A DNA stretch of 64,000 nt from Lobulomyces angularis (Eukaryota > Chytridiomycota > Chytridiomycetes > Lobulomycetales > Lobulomycetaceae): NCBI GenBank assembly GCA_027604685.1, contig JADHYX010000023.1:42532-106531 (forward strand), written 5' to 3'. Position 1 is the stretch's first letter, and each line of letters begins with the position of its first letter. The notes beneath the pieces are model-generated. The model had not been told where the DNA came from. It ran no database searches and saw only the letters and a program-made list of their open reading frames with translations. Shown here piece by piece: positions 40,370 through 51,559 of the stretch. The position numbers and the translations under genes were made by a program.

Positions 40370-41159
40370 AAAAACTAATGAGAAAAAAACCCTAAGACAG
40401 GTATTTTAAAAGAGAAAGTGTAACTGTTTAATTTTTTTTGTCCAGATGTTAATCAACATATTGTCCAAGATTTGTCCTGTCCAAAAAATCTCAATTAGCC
40501 ACTAAAATTTCATCTCAGCCACAATTTGCCATGAAAATTAGTTAAAAATTTTTTTTTTTTATCTTACAAAACTTTATAAAATAAAATGGAAGAAACAAAG
40601 TATTTGTATTTGTTGAATACCGCCAAGGCAACGCTAAAAAAATTCTATATCATGTTGATTTGAATAATCCTCTTTTGAAAAACATAATTCAATCTATCAT
40701 CCAAAATGATACTCGGTTAGATCATGCATGTTACCATTTCTCACATTTACTCCACTTGTCCTGCTGTCCTTCATCCTCATACAACTCCAACTAATAACAA
40801 AAAAGTACTAAAACTTTCTGAAGTCACAAACATTGATAATATCGGCTTTTCCAAAAAAGGCTATCAACTTCTGGCTCTTCCCAGCTTCAATATGTTACTA
40901 AAATAGTCAGATTTGTTGTGGCACTTCCATTTATTCGTCATCGTCAAATCTTTTTATAAAAATTCATCTCTAATCACATCAATTTGATTATGTTTTATTT
41001 TCATATACGCGGAATTTTTAGAAAATCCAATAACAAGTTTAAGTACTTGCCAACATATAATAGAACTTGAAAAAAAAATTTTTTGATAAAAGGAGGAAGA
41101 AATACATTATTATCATTCTAGAAATTATCTTCATTCACCATCATCTTCTACTTCAACCA
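40370..41159. other. Mostly non-coding; frameshifted open stretch inside
   Basis: AT-rich sequence. On the plus strand, between about 40590 and 40905, one frame reads VFVEYRQGNAKKILYHVDLN up to about 40735, and another continues ISHIYSTCPAVLHPHTTP, then LSEVTNIDNIGF, to a stop at 40906. The two frames are offset with no clear intron between them. This looks like a decayed gene, but I cannot name a family. Confidence 0.3.
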
Positions 41160-41541
41160 CTAAGGATCTTCTTTTTTTGCTGGTATTAAAACTCCGTTAA
41201 CGTAAGTTCTATGTTCTGTAATTTTTTGACCACTAATGGCATGTTGTTTTTTATTAGTAAGTCTGACTAATTCAGTATTATTAACACTATCAAAAAGAGC
41301 ATAGCTATTAACGCATGCAATAAAGAATGAATTTTGAAAATGATTTTGAGCAGTATTATCATCTAAATTACGAAGGGAAATGTTTGCTGGAACATCAACT
41401 TGAACCTTATTTTGATTAACTAAATATAACCTTGCAATTGCATTATTAACTCTTGAAAGTTTTACCACAAATTCATATCCCTCTAAATTAAATTCGTTTT
41501 CTTCTTCACATAATAAAAGAATATGTACCTCTCTGAATCAT
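41160..41541 (-). CDS. Short unknown protein
   Basis: A very short first exon (MIQR) joins over a 45-base GT-AG intron to EGYEFVVKLSRVNNAIARLY, then a compact domain with alternating hydrophobic residues (VQVDVPANISLRNLD, FFIACVNSYALFDSV) ending in KKEDP. Without the intron there is no good start codon, so the two-exon model is preferred. I do not recognise the domain. The pattern suggests a small beta-rich fold. Confidence 0.5.
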
Positions 41542-41710
41542 TTATTAATATTATTAAATAAAAAAAAAATTTTCAATTAAAAGTTATATTAAAAAAATCT
41601 AGAGAATAATTTCTTTTTTTTTAAAATTTGAAATTTTTTGGCACTATGAAACGAAATTTTTTTTTTTTTTTTTCAGGGTATTGGGGCTTTAAAATTTAGA
41701 GCTATCAAAT

Positions 41711-43054
41711 ATGCGGAACGATCTCTTTAATGCAGAGGTATTTATAAACAACAATAAGGCTCCTGAGTACGATGGTTAGTTTAATATGTTATGATATGTC
41801 CAATGTTTGACTTTTGTTTTTGTTTGTAGCTCCTGACAGAGAAATAAACAAATTGTTACCTCTTAATACCATAAAGACTCCTTTAGATAGAGTAAGTTAC
41901 ATAACTGCGCAACCAGATGAATTCTACAAAATTATAGTTACCTCTGATAATTGTGACCTCTCTGACTTTAATTGCTACAAGGTATTTTGCACTTCTAATA
42001 AAAAATGAAAAAAATTAAAAAGTGATGCATTAAATTTTTTTGTCAAGGCAAAACTTTACGTTGATGGCGCCTACATACAAACTAAAGTTTTTAATAAACC
42101 AATCAAGCATGTATTTGAAGGCAAACACAGAAACGGGGGAAACACTATTTCTTATTTTCAATTTTCCAGCATTGTAAGTGTAACAAGTTTTAATTAATTT
42201 TTTTGTTTCTAGGTTCTTTCTGAAAATCCTGTGGATAACTCTAATAAACCATGGAAAATTGTATAATGAAAGATATTAAGTGATTTTAACTATTTTAATT
42301 TAGGATGAAATAGGGTGCATCAAAATAGAATTTGTTCTTTGTGAAAAATCTGGAGTTTCTACGCGACTGGTGTCCTGTGGGACTGTAGATAGTTTAAAGA
42401 ATGGTGGAAGTTCAAGTAGAGGAAATATCTGTGGAATAGAACTCTATGAGAGAGATAAAAAAATGGTTTCTCTGGGGACCTCGTAAATCAAAGAAGAAAA
42501 ATTTTATTTATAGTTCTTTCTAAAAATTTTAGTTATTCACAAGAAGTTATTAAGAAAAGAATTTCCCGAAGGAAAGGTGAAAACCCTTATACAAAGAAAG
42601 TGAATCAAGTGGACTATAAACCAAAAAAGAATTCTCCTGTATTATATATTGACTTTTAAACTTTATATTATTAATGGTAATCATCTCATAGGTTTTTACT
42701 TTTTTATTTAGATATCTTTCTGAAAGTGATGGCAGAGGTGAAAATTCGTATTACTTTTGAATGCAACTTACCCTTTTTTTTTTTTTAGCTTTCGATATCA
42801 TTAGGAATGAACGTTCTCCTCTTATTAAAAAAGAAAATACATCTGGGACATTTAGGGAAGATATCATAATCATCGACTCTGATGAATCCATCAGCGACAA
42901 GAGCGAATCATGCTGCAGCAATTTGGATGCTGATAGAGTCAATAGTGATGATATAAATATGGGTAATAACGGAGAAGATGATGATGATGTCATTATTTTA
43001 CCATCTACTAAAAAAAATTTAGTTGCTGTTATTGATTTAACGGGTGAACCTTAA
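41711..43054 (+). CDS. DUF7918-like protein with C-terminal SUMO-interaction motifs
   Basis: Seven to eight small exons join to an N-terminal domain: EVFINNNKAPEYDAPDRE, VSYITAQPDEFYKIIVTSD, AKLYVDGAYIQTKVF, TISYFQFSSIVLSENP, DEIGCIKIEFVLCE. The order of an EY segment, a YI..... F.I strand, a VDG strand and an iG.I.i strand resembles the fungal DUF7918 domain. The C-terminal part is acidic and Ser-rich and carries three hydrophobic clusters flanked by acids: DIIIIDSDES, DDDDVIILP and VAVIDLTGEP. These fit SUMO-interaction motifs. A role in a SUMO-dependent nuclear process is inferred. The join before RYLSESDG is the least certain. Confidence 0.62.
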
Positions 43055-43328
43055 ACTTATTAATTAGTGATAATAAAAAAATCGGTATTAAGCAATATTT
43101 TTGAATAACAATAAGAATGGGTTTTATGTTTTTTTTTAGTAGTAAGCATCAATTATTGGTTCATTTTTCAAAACTGCTTTACTTTATTTCTTTTTTTTCA
43201 AATGCAAATGTTAACATCACGATTTCGCGTTTTAATAAAAAGTGATTTTTGCATGTTAAGGTCAAATACACTTTATAGAGTTAGAATTTTTCTTTAAAAG
43301 GATTGTTGTAATTTTTTTGTTAGATTTA

Positions 43329-44898
43329 TTAAAGACTCTTAAAAAATCTATCTACCTCGTTAACAAAGTCATTAGGCACCTCCAAACTTGCAAAATGCCC
43401 TATTACATTTTTTATATCTAAAAAAGAATATTTAAGAAAATAAACCTCCACTATTATGATTAGTCCAACTTTGAATATTCATGTGATATTTGGCCCAACG
43501 TTGTGGAGTAGATAAAATGTCTTCAGGAAATATAGTAACCCCAGTTGGCACTGAACAATATTTAACAGAAAGCATTCCAGATTTCAATTCTTCGTAGTAT
43601 AATCTCATTGACGAAGTAATCGTTTTGGTGAACCAATAAATTAAAACATTTGTTAAAATTTCATCCTTTGAGACTCTCATTCCTTGATTAAAAACATAAT
43701 AAAATATTACTTCTTACATAGGTGATTTCATACCACTCCAACTTAGCATTTTTTCTGAAATCCATGCTGTTAGGCCTATGGCGCTATCAGTTAAAGCATA
43801 ACCAAGAGTTTGTGGTTTAGTGGACTGAATTTGAAAGTACCCACTTCCATTCAAAAAATAATCTTCCGAACCTAATATAACATCCGATGTATTAAAATTC
43901 CATTAAATATTTTTTATACCCTTCATTCCTGCTACCTAAAATACTATGGTATTCGTTAATTGTATTAAGTTGTAGATATATAAACCTCAGATTCTGAAAA
44001 AAACAGCTTTGGCACGAATTTTGCTGCAATAATTCCTGGCCATTCCAGTACATGGTAAATGGGAGGAGGTGTAAAACACATATTTACGTGAATTGCTAAC
44101 TAAAGTTAAAGGAGATAGAAAAATAAGTACGGAATTACCACTGCAGTTAATGGGAAATTGATGTCCTAAACTGCGAGCAATGAAACTACCCCAGTCACCT
44201 CCTTGTGCATAATAATTCTCATAACCAAGCTTTTTCATTAATTTGTTAAAAATAGCAGCAATCTTAGTTGTATTACAGCCAGTAACTTTTGGAATAGAAG
44301 AATATCCGTATCTATCAAGTAAAAAATGACACTATTACCTTAACTCTTGGAATTTTATTACCCTGGTAAAGAAGGTACAACTACGCTATATCCTGCATTG
44401 GTTAAAGGACCTATAACTTTGTAGAATTCAAAAAAACTTCCTGGCCAGCCTATATTTTTTTGTGAAACTACTGTAGTATTCAATGACATTCGTACCATGA
44501 ATTAACATTAATGGTTTTTGAACATTTTTTTTTTCGGAAAGCTGATGAATGAAGTGAATTTCTAAATCATCAATAATTTCTTGGAAATGATTAAACTGAT
44601 TTATTAAACTTAACTGCTTTTTTAAATCAAAACCACTTTCCAAATACTCACAGATATCTAACAAATATCTAAAAACAAAATTAAAAGAACTTTTAACATA
44701 TTCATTTATGCAACTTACCCTTTGTCCATGCCTTGCTCCCATATCACATCACTAGGTTGATCTGACATTTGATAAGTTCTCTTTAATATTTGTTTTTTTT
44801 TTATTTGATTTTTTATTACCTGGAAGTACAGCTTCCTTAATTCTCTTTTTAAACTCTTTGAATTTTTCTTCTTCAAAATCAATTACAATTTTTGTCAT
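43329..44898 (-). CDS. Microsomal-type epoxide hydrolase (EPHX1-like, alpha/beta hydrolase)
   Basis: The N-terminal segment KIVIDFEEEKFKEFKKRIKE and the WEQGMDKGYLLDICEYLES block match the epoxide hydrolase N-terminal lid (FDWR-like FDLKKQLSLINQFNHF, then IHFIHQL). After splicing, the oxyanion-hole motif HGWPGSFFEFY appears, then VVVPSLPGYGYSS. The nucleophile Asp sits in YAQGGDWGSFIARSLG, and the catalytic His in NVIGHFASLEVP near the C-terminus. The enzyme hydrolyses epoxides to diols. No clear N-terminal membrane anchor is visible, unlike mammalian EPHX1, so it may be soluble. The substrate is unknown. Confidence 0.85.
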
Positions 44899-45092
44899 AT
44901 ATGATTAATTTTTTATAAAAATTTTTCTTTACAAGAAAACCATGATTTTGCTTAATTTCAAAAAGTCTTAAAAACAATAACCACTACTTAATGGAAAAAT
45001 GGAAACTTGGTTTTATTTACATCACTCTAAATTTTCAAATTTTAACTAAATTCTATTCTACTTATGTTAATGAATAATTGATATTTCAAAAT

Positions 45093-47408
45093 TTAAATCA
45101 TTCTTTTGTTTAAAGATATCATGTAATCAATTCTTGCACAAATTTCCGCTAATAAAAGTACGAGAGTTAATTGAAACAACACATTAATACACCATTGAAA
45201 TATTGATAACACGAACCTGCTTCAGCATTATTTTTTCCCTCCAACTCATAACTCTTTGTGTCAAAATTTTTTTTCACGATTAGCTTAATATTACTTGTTT
45301 TATTCTTATTTTTACAAGAAATGACATTCGAGATATGGAATATGATCTACATATTTTAAGTTAACTTTAATTTTAATGAACATACCATTTTGCTGTTCAA
45401 ATCAGTAATTTTTTTATTAGAATTGTCGCTTGCAATAAAAATATTGTCTCCGTCAATGCTTAAAAGCCTGTCATATCTTCCCATGAAATTTTTATATACA
45501 ACAGAATAATTCTAATTAAAACTTTCTTAACACCAACTGTCACAAAAATTAATTACCTTATATCCAAGTTTATCCTCGTTCTGAAAAGAAGACACAATTT
45601 GGTTTTTATTGTTTTCATCCATTGGTCGCAGGTAAATGTCTCCCACTAAATAAAAAATTGAGATAATCTTAAAAAAAAGAATATGTGGTTACATCCTCCT
45701 CTATCTCGCTTTAATACACAAAACTCTTGAACTTTCAACTGCTCTAGAGTTTTATCTAGCGGTGCATCAGTAACTGCATCTGCCATTTTCAAAATGTACT
45801 CTTTAATATCATATTTTCGCTTCTGGCAAATTTTTTCAAAAACAACAGATAATAATGTAGAGGAATCAATTTTCAAGGTTGTTGTTTGCTTCACCTCAAT
45901 TGTGGAGTACAAATGGATTCTTAGCAAATACTCTACCACCTTTGGTTGTGATGGAGAAGATGGAAGTGTTATAGACATTTCACTCTCTTTCTGCCTAGCT
46001 TTTTTGTTTAACTTTATCTGGTCTGGAGAGGCAGTCGTTAATGCAAACTGATCAAATGAAAATTTTCCGATCTTTCTGGCTCTTTCCAAAGCTAAAAATA
46101 TAAAAGGAAGAATTATAAATATTATGTGATACCTGGAAAATCATCATCGATAGTACCATCATCATCCATGATTCTCATATTCCAGCAAGCAATGTCACAA
46201 AGATCTACCTCCAAAATAGGAGTTCTTCCTTCGTTAAAATATTCATAAAGTGCATAACCGATACATTCTTCAACTTTAGCGTCTCTTTTTACTGAAATTT
46301 TAAGAGGAATAGAGGGCTCATCCGAATAAGGGATATAAATTTTTAATATTATAGCATCTGCATCACCTTTTCCACACTGATCATAAAAAATTATATATAT
46401 TAATCGATATAAAAAAGTATATGTTGCTCACAAAGAATCCATACTCATTCGCGAACGGATTTTCAGTTCCCTTGTCGTTGATCAAACTTGTCAAAGCTGA
46501 TTTCTTTCCAAAAATCGCATTTTGCTGTTTTAATAAAAAGGCTACAGACATTCTATTTTCTTCCTTTCTTTTTGCTTCAGGTAATTCAATTTTAACAAAA
46601 TTTTTTTCAAAGCTGTTTTTTTCTTTTTGGGTTGAATATTGTAGTATCTTCTCTTTTTCTTTTTCTTTTTCCTTCATACTTTTCGCTATTACTTCTTGTT
46701 CTTCCAAATCTACCTTAATGGATTCTTGCAAAGAGTCCCCTCCATTGCTTTCATTGTCGTCATCATTTGTTTCAGCGTCTACTTCCCCACCAAATTCACT
46801 TTTTTCCAAATTTTCCCAATTCTCCTCTCCTTCCTCTGGGTGATGACCTGCTTCCACTTTGACATCTCTAGAATCTTCATGCAAGCTGGATGACTTACTT
46901 CTTTTAGTGGAGGTCTCACCTGCTAACCTAATTTAAAAAAGTGTTAAGAATAATTTGAAAAATAAAGAATCTTAAATACTTATGCAAATTATTGTCACTG
47001 GCATTAATTTTCCTTAGTAAGTTTTTCTGATCTTTATTGATTACTATGGGTAGTTGCAACGTGTTAGAATTTTTATTTTTTTGCTCTTGTAGTTTCTGAA
47101 ATTCTCTTAAATTTTCCATGTTTCTTTCAATTTGCTCGGGTGAATCGAAAACTTGATTATGATTTGAATGATTAACTGGAGGATTTAGAGCATCTATAGT
47201 TTGGTTATTAAAGGAAAGCTGTTTTTGAATGTTCAAAAAATCTTTTTCCTTTGTTTCATTTAAGCTAATAATTCGTTTTGTTACAGAATCGTCACTATGC
47301 TTTAAAAACGAAGTTCTCATTCTATGAATCTAAAGCATTAAAAAAAAAGGTATGAGAGTACAATTTTTGTGAACTTACGAAATAATCAGCATCAATAGAA
47401 AGCGCCAT
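45093..47408 (-). CDS. TORC2 subunit SIN1/AVO1
   Basis: Exons join a Ser/Asn-rich N-terminus (MALSIDADYF/IHRMRTSFLK) and an acidic linker to the CRIM domain: NPFANEYGFF, AIILKIYIPYSDEPSIPLKI, VEECIGYALYEYF, MRIMDDDGTIDDDFP, then the GKFSFDQFAL stretch typical of SIN1. A Ras-binding-like region (YLLRIHLYSTIEV) and a PH-like domain (YSVVYKNFMGRYDRLLSIDG, ending AEICARIDYM) follow. SIN1 is the scaffold that presents substrates such as AKT/YPK kinases to TORC2 at membranes. The domain order is complete. Confidence 0.88.
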
Positions 47409-47987
47409 TTAGCAATATAGCAATAATGAATTAAAATCTGAAATTTTAGTATAAGAGATACAAAATAAATGTATTTATGAAGAAGTAAAATGTAGTAGTA
47501 AAAAATTTTTTTGATTTTGACTGCTTTTGAATTCAAAATACAACAGGCTAAATACATTTATGAATTTGTTGAAGGATCATTAAAAAGAAAAAACTGTATG
47601 CACCAAATAATAAAGCGAGTACTTTACACATAGCAAACTTTGTTGTGAACAATTTCAGCAATTTGCAACAGAAAAATATAAAGCTTTTACTTATGTTTAT
47701 AGAAAATTGAGAAAATAGCTAATTTACTCAGCTGTTTTTCAGTTGCATAACTGTTTTTCCTTCTACATGAAGTGTTTTTATTTGAGTTACTGTTTTTTCC
47801 TTCTGTATACAAGTTGCCCAGTGTTAAATATAACCTAGATTATTACAAATGGCAGCTAATATAACTAACAAGTAAGTTACTCATGTTCTTAAACTTAGTA
47901 CCTTGTTGTTGCAAACAAAGTAGTAACTATAAATTGTCAATAATAAAAATTTAACACTTGTGTAACTTAAAAAAAAAATAAAAAAAA
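47409..47987. other. Divergent promoter region, SIN1 / SR factor
   Basis: AT-rich sequence between two divergent starts. A short open stretch starting at 47849 (ATGGCAGCTAAT) looks like a start but does not splice in frame to the RRM exon, whereas the ATG at 47988 does. Confidence 0.4.
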
Positions 47988-48867
47988 ATGGTATATTTCT
48001 ATTCAAACACATTACAAAATAGCATTGCAACTATAACTAACGTAAACAATTTTAGGCTCTATTTGTAGGAAAGGTCCCAGATAAGTTTAGCAGAAGCGAT
48101 CTTGAAGACATTTTTACCAAGTACGGAAAAATTCACAGGTAAAAAAAAAATAAAATTTACAGTTTTACTGATGGATATTTAGATGTGACGTTAAGCGTGG
48201 TCCAGCTTCAAATTACGGGTTTGTTGAATTTGATGACAAACGTGATGCTGAGGATGCCATGGAAGGAGTAGACGGAAAAACTGTATATTCTAAGTTTTAT
48301 CTCTTACTTAAAAGCATGGATATATATTTTTTTAGATTGATGGAAGTAGACTTGTTGTAGAATGGGCTAAAGGAGCTGCCAAAAAATCTGACAATAAGTG
48401 TTTTAATTGTGGAAGAGAAGGGTATTCTATATGACTGCATTTAAGTTTTTTAATTAAAAAAAAATTGTAACTATAAGACATTGGGCGAGAGATTGTCGTG
48501 AAAGCCGTCGTGATGGTCGTGATCGATATAACAGCAGAAGGTATGTAACTTAAATTTCATACCCTTTTTATTGCCTTGTACTCTTTTTAGATCTAGAAGT
48601 CGTTCAAGATCACCCTATCGAAGAAGAAGAGACTACTCTAGATCAAGAAGCCGTTCTCCAAGGAGAAGAAGTAGATCTAGAACCCCTCCTAGAAGAAGAG
48701 ACTCTAGATCTCCACCACCAAGAAGAAGAGATTCCAGATCTCCTCCTCCTAGAAGAAGAGATAGCCGTTCACCTCCTCCAAGAAAGAGCAGTGTTTCTCC
48801 TCGAAAAGATAGTCGATCACCTCCACCAAAAGCATCTAGCAGATCTCCTCGTGGTAGAACTCCGTAA
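47988..48867 (+). CDS. SR splicing factor: RRM, CCHC zinc knuckle and RS domain (SRSF7/RSZ type), copy 1
   Basis: The first exon is a lone ATG (47988-47990) followed directly by GT. Splicing gives M-ALFVGKVPDKFSRSDLED, the RNP2 start of an RRM, then NYGFVEFDDKRDAEDAM (RNP1) and DGSRLVVEWAKG. A CCHC zinc knuckle follows (CFNCGREG/HWARDC, split by an intron), then an RS domain with DSRSPPPRRR repeats ending SPRGRTP. SR proteins of this class bind exonic enhancers and guide splice-site choice in the nucleus. A GTAAGT four bases after the stop codon (48871) may open an intron in the 3' UTR. The paralogue at 62759-63652 has the same ATG|GT structure, which supports the start. Confidence 0.92.
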
Positions 48868-50065
48868 ATTGTAAGTTTTTATTTTTATTCATAATCATTT
48901 ATTGAATATTTTACTATAAAGGGAAAGTAATTTATTTTATTCTTTCCTTTTTTTTTTTTAACTGCTTTGGGGAAACGTGTCTTGGTTTTTTTTTTGTTAA
49001 TATAATCTTATTTTTGTTTTTTAAAAGACGGCTTTGCTGCCTTGTACCTAAATTTCCTGGTTTTCTTTATTAGTGCAACGAAAAAATATAGTGTATCTTA
49101 TTAGGTGGAAAATAAAATCTGATGAATGCAATGACGACTACTAGTTGCACGTACTCATAGTCACATTGTGTCATAAAAAAGAGGTGCAGGCTCTATAAGT
49201 GTGTTTTCATGTTGCACTTTGCAGTTTATTGCAAGTTGCTTGATAATTTAATGCATTGGTTCTCCAGCAAATTACACCATGTGTGAGCTTGAATGTTAAT
49301 AATGCTTTGGCTCTAGTTTCCGTGCGAATTGCCTTATTAAAGAGTGGTAAAGTCATACCTTTGTTAGCACGCAGAGTTTATTACTTACTGTGCATTTAGA
49401 TGATAACCAGTTTTTCTCTTGTTGCACTACGGAGAAATGTAAATTTTATTAAATATTTTAGTATTATAACAATTTAAAGATCCTTTGAAAGTCATAACAA
49501 GGTATCTAATAAGTTTGCTGCAGATTAGGTATAGGGGAAATAGAAAGAACTTGTCCCCATTTTGCCTCTGCATTAACTATAGTTAATATTTTTGTGTAGT
49601 TGGAAGATTTTTTGTATGAAAAATGATTTAATGATAAATTGTATGAAACTTAAATGTGATGCCATTTGATAAAAAAATCAAAAATTATAAACAGAACTAA
49701 AACAAGACTGAAATATTGATTTGAAAGTTTTATGGTCAATATTGCAGAATCAAGTAACTTGTGATGGATTAGTTTATAAGATTGTAACTACATCAGATTT
49801 TATTAAGTTAATATAAAATGAAATTCAATCTAAACTTCAATGAACTTTGTAGAGATTTTAACTTTATCCAAATTGAAAATAAAAATATTAACCCAATCTT
49901 TCCAATATGTTGATGAAGTTAGTACTTTATTAAGGATTCCAATTCGTTACAGTCTATCATTTCAATTACTTTAATAAATTGAGTAAAATGTAAATATTTT
50001 TGAATAAAAATGTAAGGTTAAACGATATTGGCATATAGTTTTACTTATATTAAACAAAGAAATTC
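48868..50065. other. Long non-coding region downstream of SR copy 1
   Basis: About 1.2 kb without a gene. It holds a segment (48977-49045) that matches a segment downstream of SR copy 2, and a block around 49080-49450 that looks less AT-rich than other spacers. It probably includes the 3' UTR of the SR gene and could include a UTR intron or small RNA. Confidence 0.4.
48977..49045 (+). promoter_or_regulatory. Downstream element shared with SR copy 2 (copy 1)
   Basis: The sequence from GTGTCTTGG to GGCTTTGCTGCCTTGT aligns along its length with the reverse complement of 62563-62632. It includes a shared T-rich run ending in TTTTAAAA and the block GGCTTTGCTG. In both cases it lies beyond the stop codon of an SR gene. 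It may be a conserved 3' UTR element or a splice acceptor in a UTR intron. Confidence 0.45.
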
Positions 50066-50980
50066 TCATAAATCTTCAAATGCAATTCCAAATGCAGCAA
50101 GCCCATCTGAACCATCCAATTGTCCATTTTGAGGAAATAAGAATTCTGAACTAGATAACTTAGAATCAACAGATTTCAACTGTAAATTGCTTGCAATTAA
50201 CAAGGAATACGGCCAGACACAGTAATTCGTAGATTTTCCATGTAATGCAATCAAGTAACAGTCCTTTTCATCATAATCCTTCTGTTTTATTTTTGAAGAA
50301 TAATTTCTGCTTTTATCATTAATTTCTAATGATGTAAAAAACTCTTTACTATCCTCAACTGGCTTTATAAACCCTATAACCTAAAATATTATGAAAATAA
50401 TTTTTAAACTGATTCTAGTTACCAAGCACCAATGTGCCTTCTTTCCACCTCTAAAGCATGGTTCATTATTTCCCTTAGAGAAACAATAAAAAAAATTGGT
50501 TTACGAATTGCAAGATTATTTTATTTTTTTTTTGTTACATCTTTATCGTATGCTATTGCAAAGGCACCTCCTAAGTTATTATTATGAATTAAAAAAAAGT
50601 TATCTTAAAAGAAATTTAGAAAAAAAAGTACCGTTTAATAAAATTTTTTCAATTTCAACAAAGTTAAACTTTGTAACTAATCTTGTTTTAAATAAATTCT
50701 TAAATTCAATATTCGCAATATCCAAAAGATTTTTTGTAAAAAAAAATTCACCTTTTTTTGTTAAATTTAAATTTATGGATTTTTTTAAAATGCAACTCAA
50801 GGTCTTGGGACATTGATTTTGCTTTTTTTTTTTTATATAATATTTTTCTGCTATTAATAGAACTATTAAACCACATGTTGGTCCATTTTGGAGTTGAGGT
50901 TCAAAGTTGTTGTATTGACAAAGAAAATTTAGTTTCTCATTTGGTTTTAAAAGTTTAAATTTGAATTGTATTTGATCCAT
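50066..50980 (-). CDS. Actin maturation protease (ACTMAP / C19orf54 family)
   Basis: The first exon contains the catalytic Cys motif NGPTCGLIVLLIAEKYY, as in ACTMAP (GPTCGL). Splicing gives LLNGGAFAIAYDKD, then GNNEPCFRGGKKAHWCL, which holds the catalytic His in KKAHW and matches the family block PYDEDFNHEPC...HKAHW. The last exons read VIGFIKP and HGKSTNYCVWPYSLLIASN, matching HGKS..Y..W.Y......SNLQL. In animals the enzyme removes the acetylated N-terminal residue of actin. All catalytic positions are kept. The C-terminal FLFPQNGQLDG matches the family end. Confidence 0.85.
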
Positions 50981-51559
50981 TTGGTATTTTTTATTTTTAA
51001 TTTAAGTTTTCTTTTTTTTTAAAGTAAAACCTTTGAAGTAATGATACATAATTTTTACTATATCATTTGCAATTTTTAATGTTGAAAAAATAAATTCAGT
51101 ATTTTTCAGCATTTTGTATGTAGGTTGGAGCTATGAAAACCTTAAGATTTTAGCAACATGCATGTTTTACATCAAATATATGGTAAATTGATTTAATTGC
51201 AGTCATGATAAAAGTTAAACATCATTTCCTAATATGAACACAATAAAAGAGCTTCCCTTTAATAAAAATTTAATTTTTATACTCTTGTTATGATTTTTAT
51301 ATCTATTTTTTGAATATTATATGAGTTAATTGTGCATATCTGACATTTTAACCAATCAAGCAATAAAAATATAAATAAAAGGAAATTTCAAAAAAATTAA
51401 AAATAAAAATAAAAAAACAAATTTTTAATATAGTGAACAATAATTTTTTTTCTTTTTAATCTGTATAAATAAATAAAATAATAAAGAAATTTTTCTTTTT
51501 TAATTTTGAAATAAAAAAAAAAAAAGTATAATAATAAAATAACAAAGATATAAAGAACA
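50981..51559. other. Divergent promoter region, no gene seen
   Basis: AT-rich sequence between ACTMAP (-) and the acylated-looking protein (+). It is rich in A/T runs near the plus-strand start. Confidence 0.4.

Noticed and set aside
47849..47871. ATGGCAGCTAATATAACTAAC as the first exon of SR copy 1
   Set aside because: Its phase gives a stop after joining to the RRM exon. The ATG at 47988 joins in frame and is mirrored by SR copy 2.
49486..49507. GAAAGTCATAACAAGGTATC, like the 3' end of small-subunit rRNA
   Set aside because: Only about 16 bases match and no rRNA structure or further rRNA sequence is around it.
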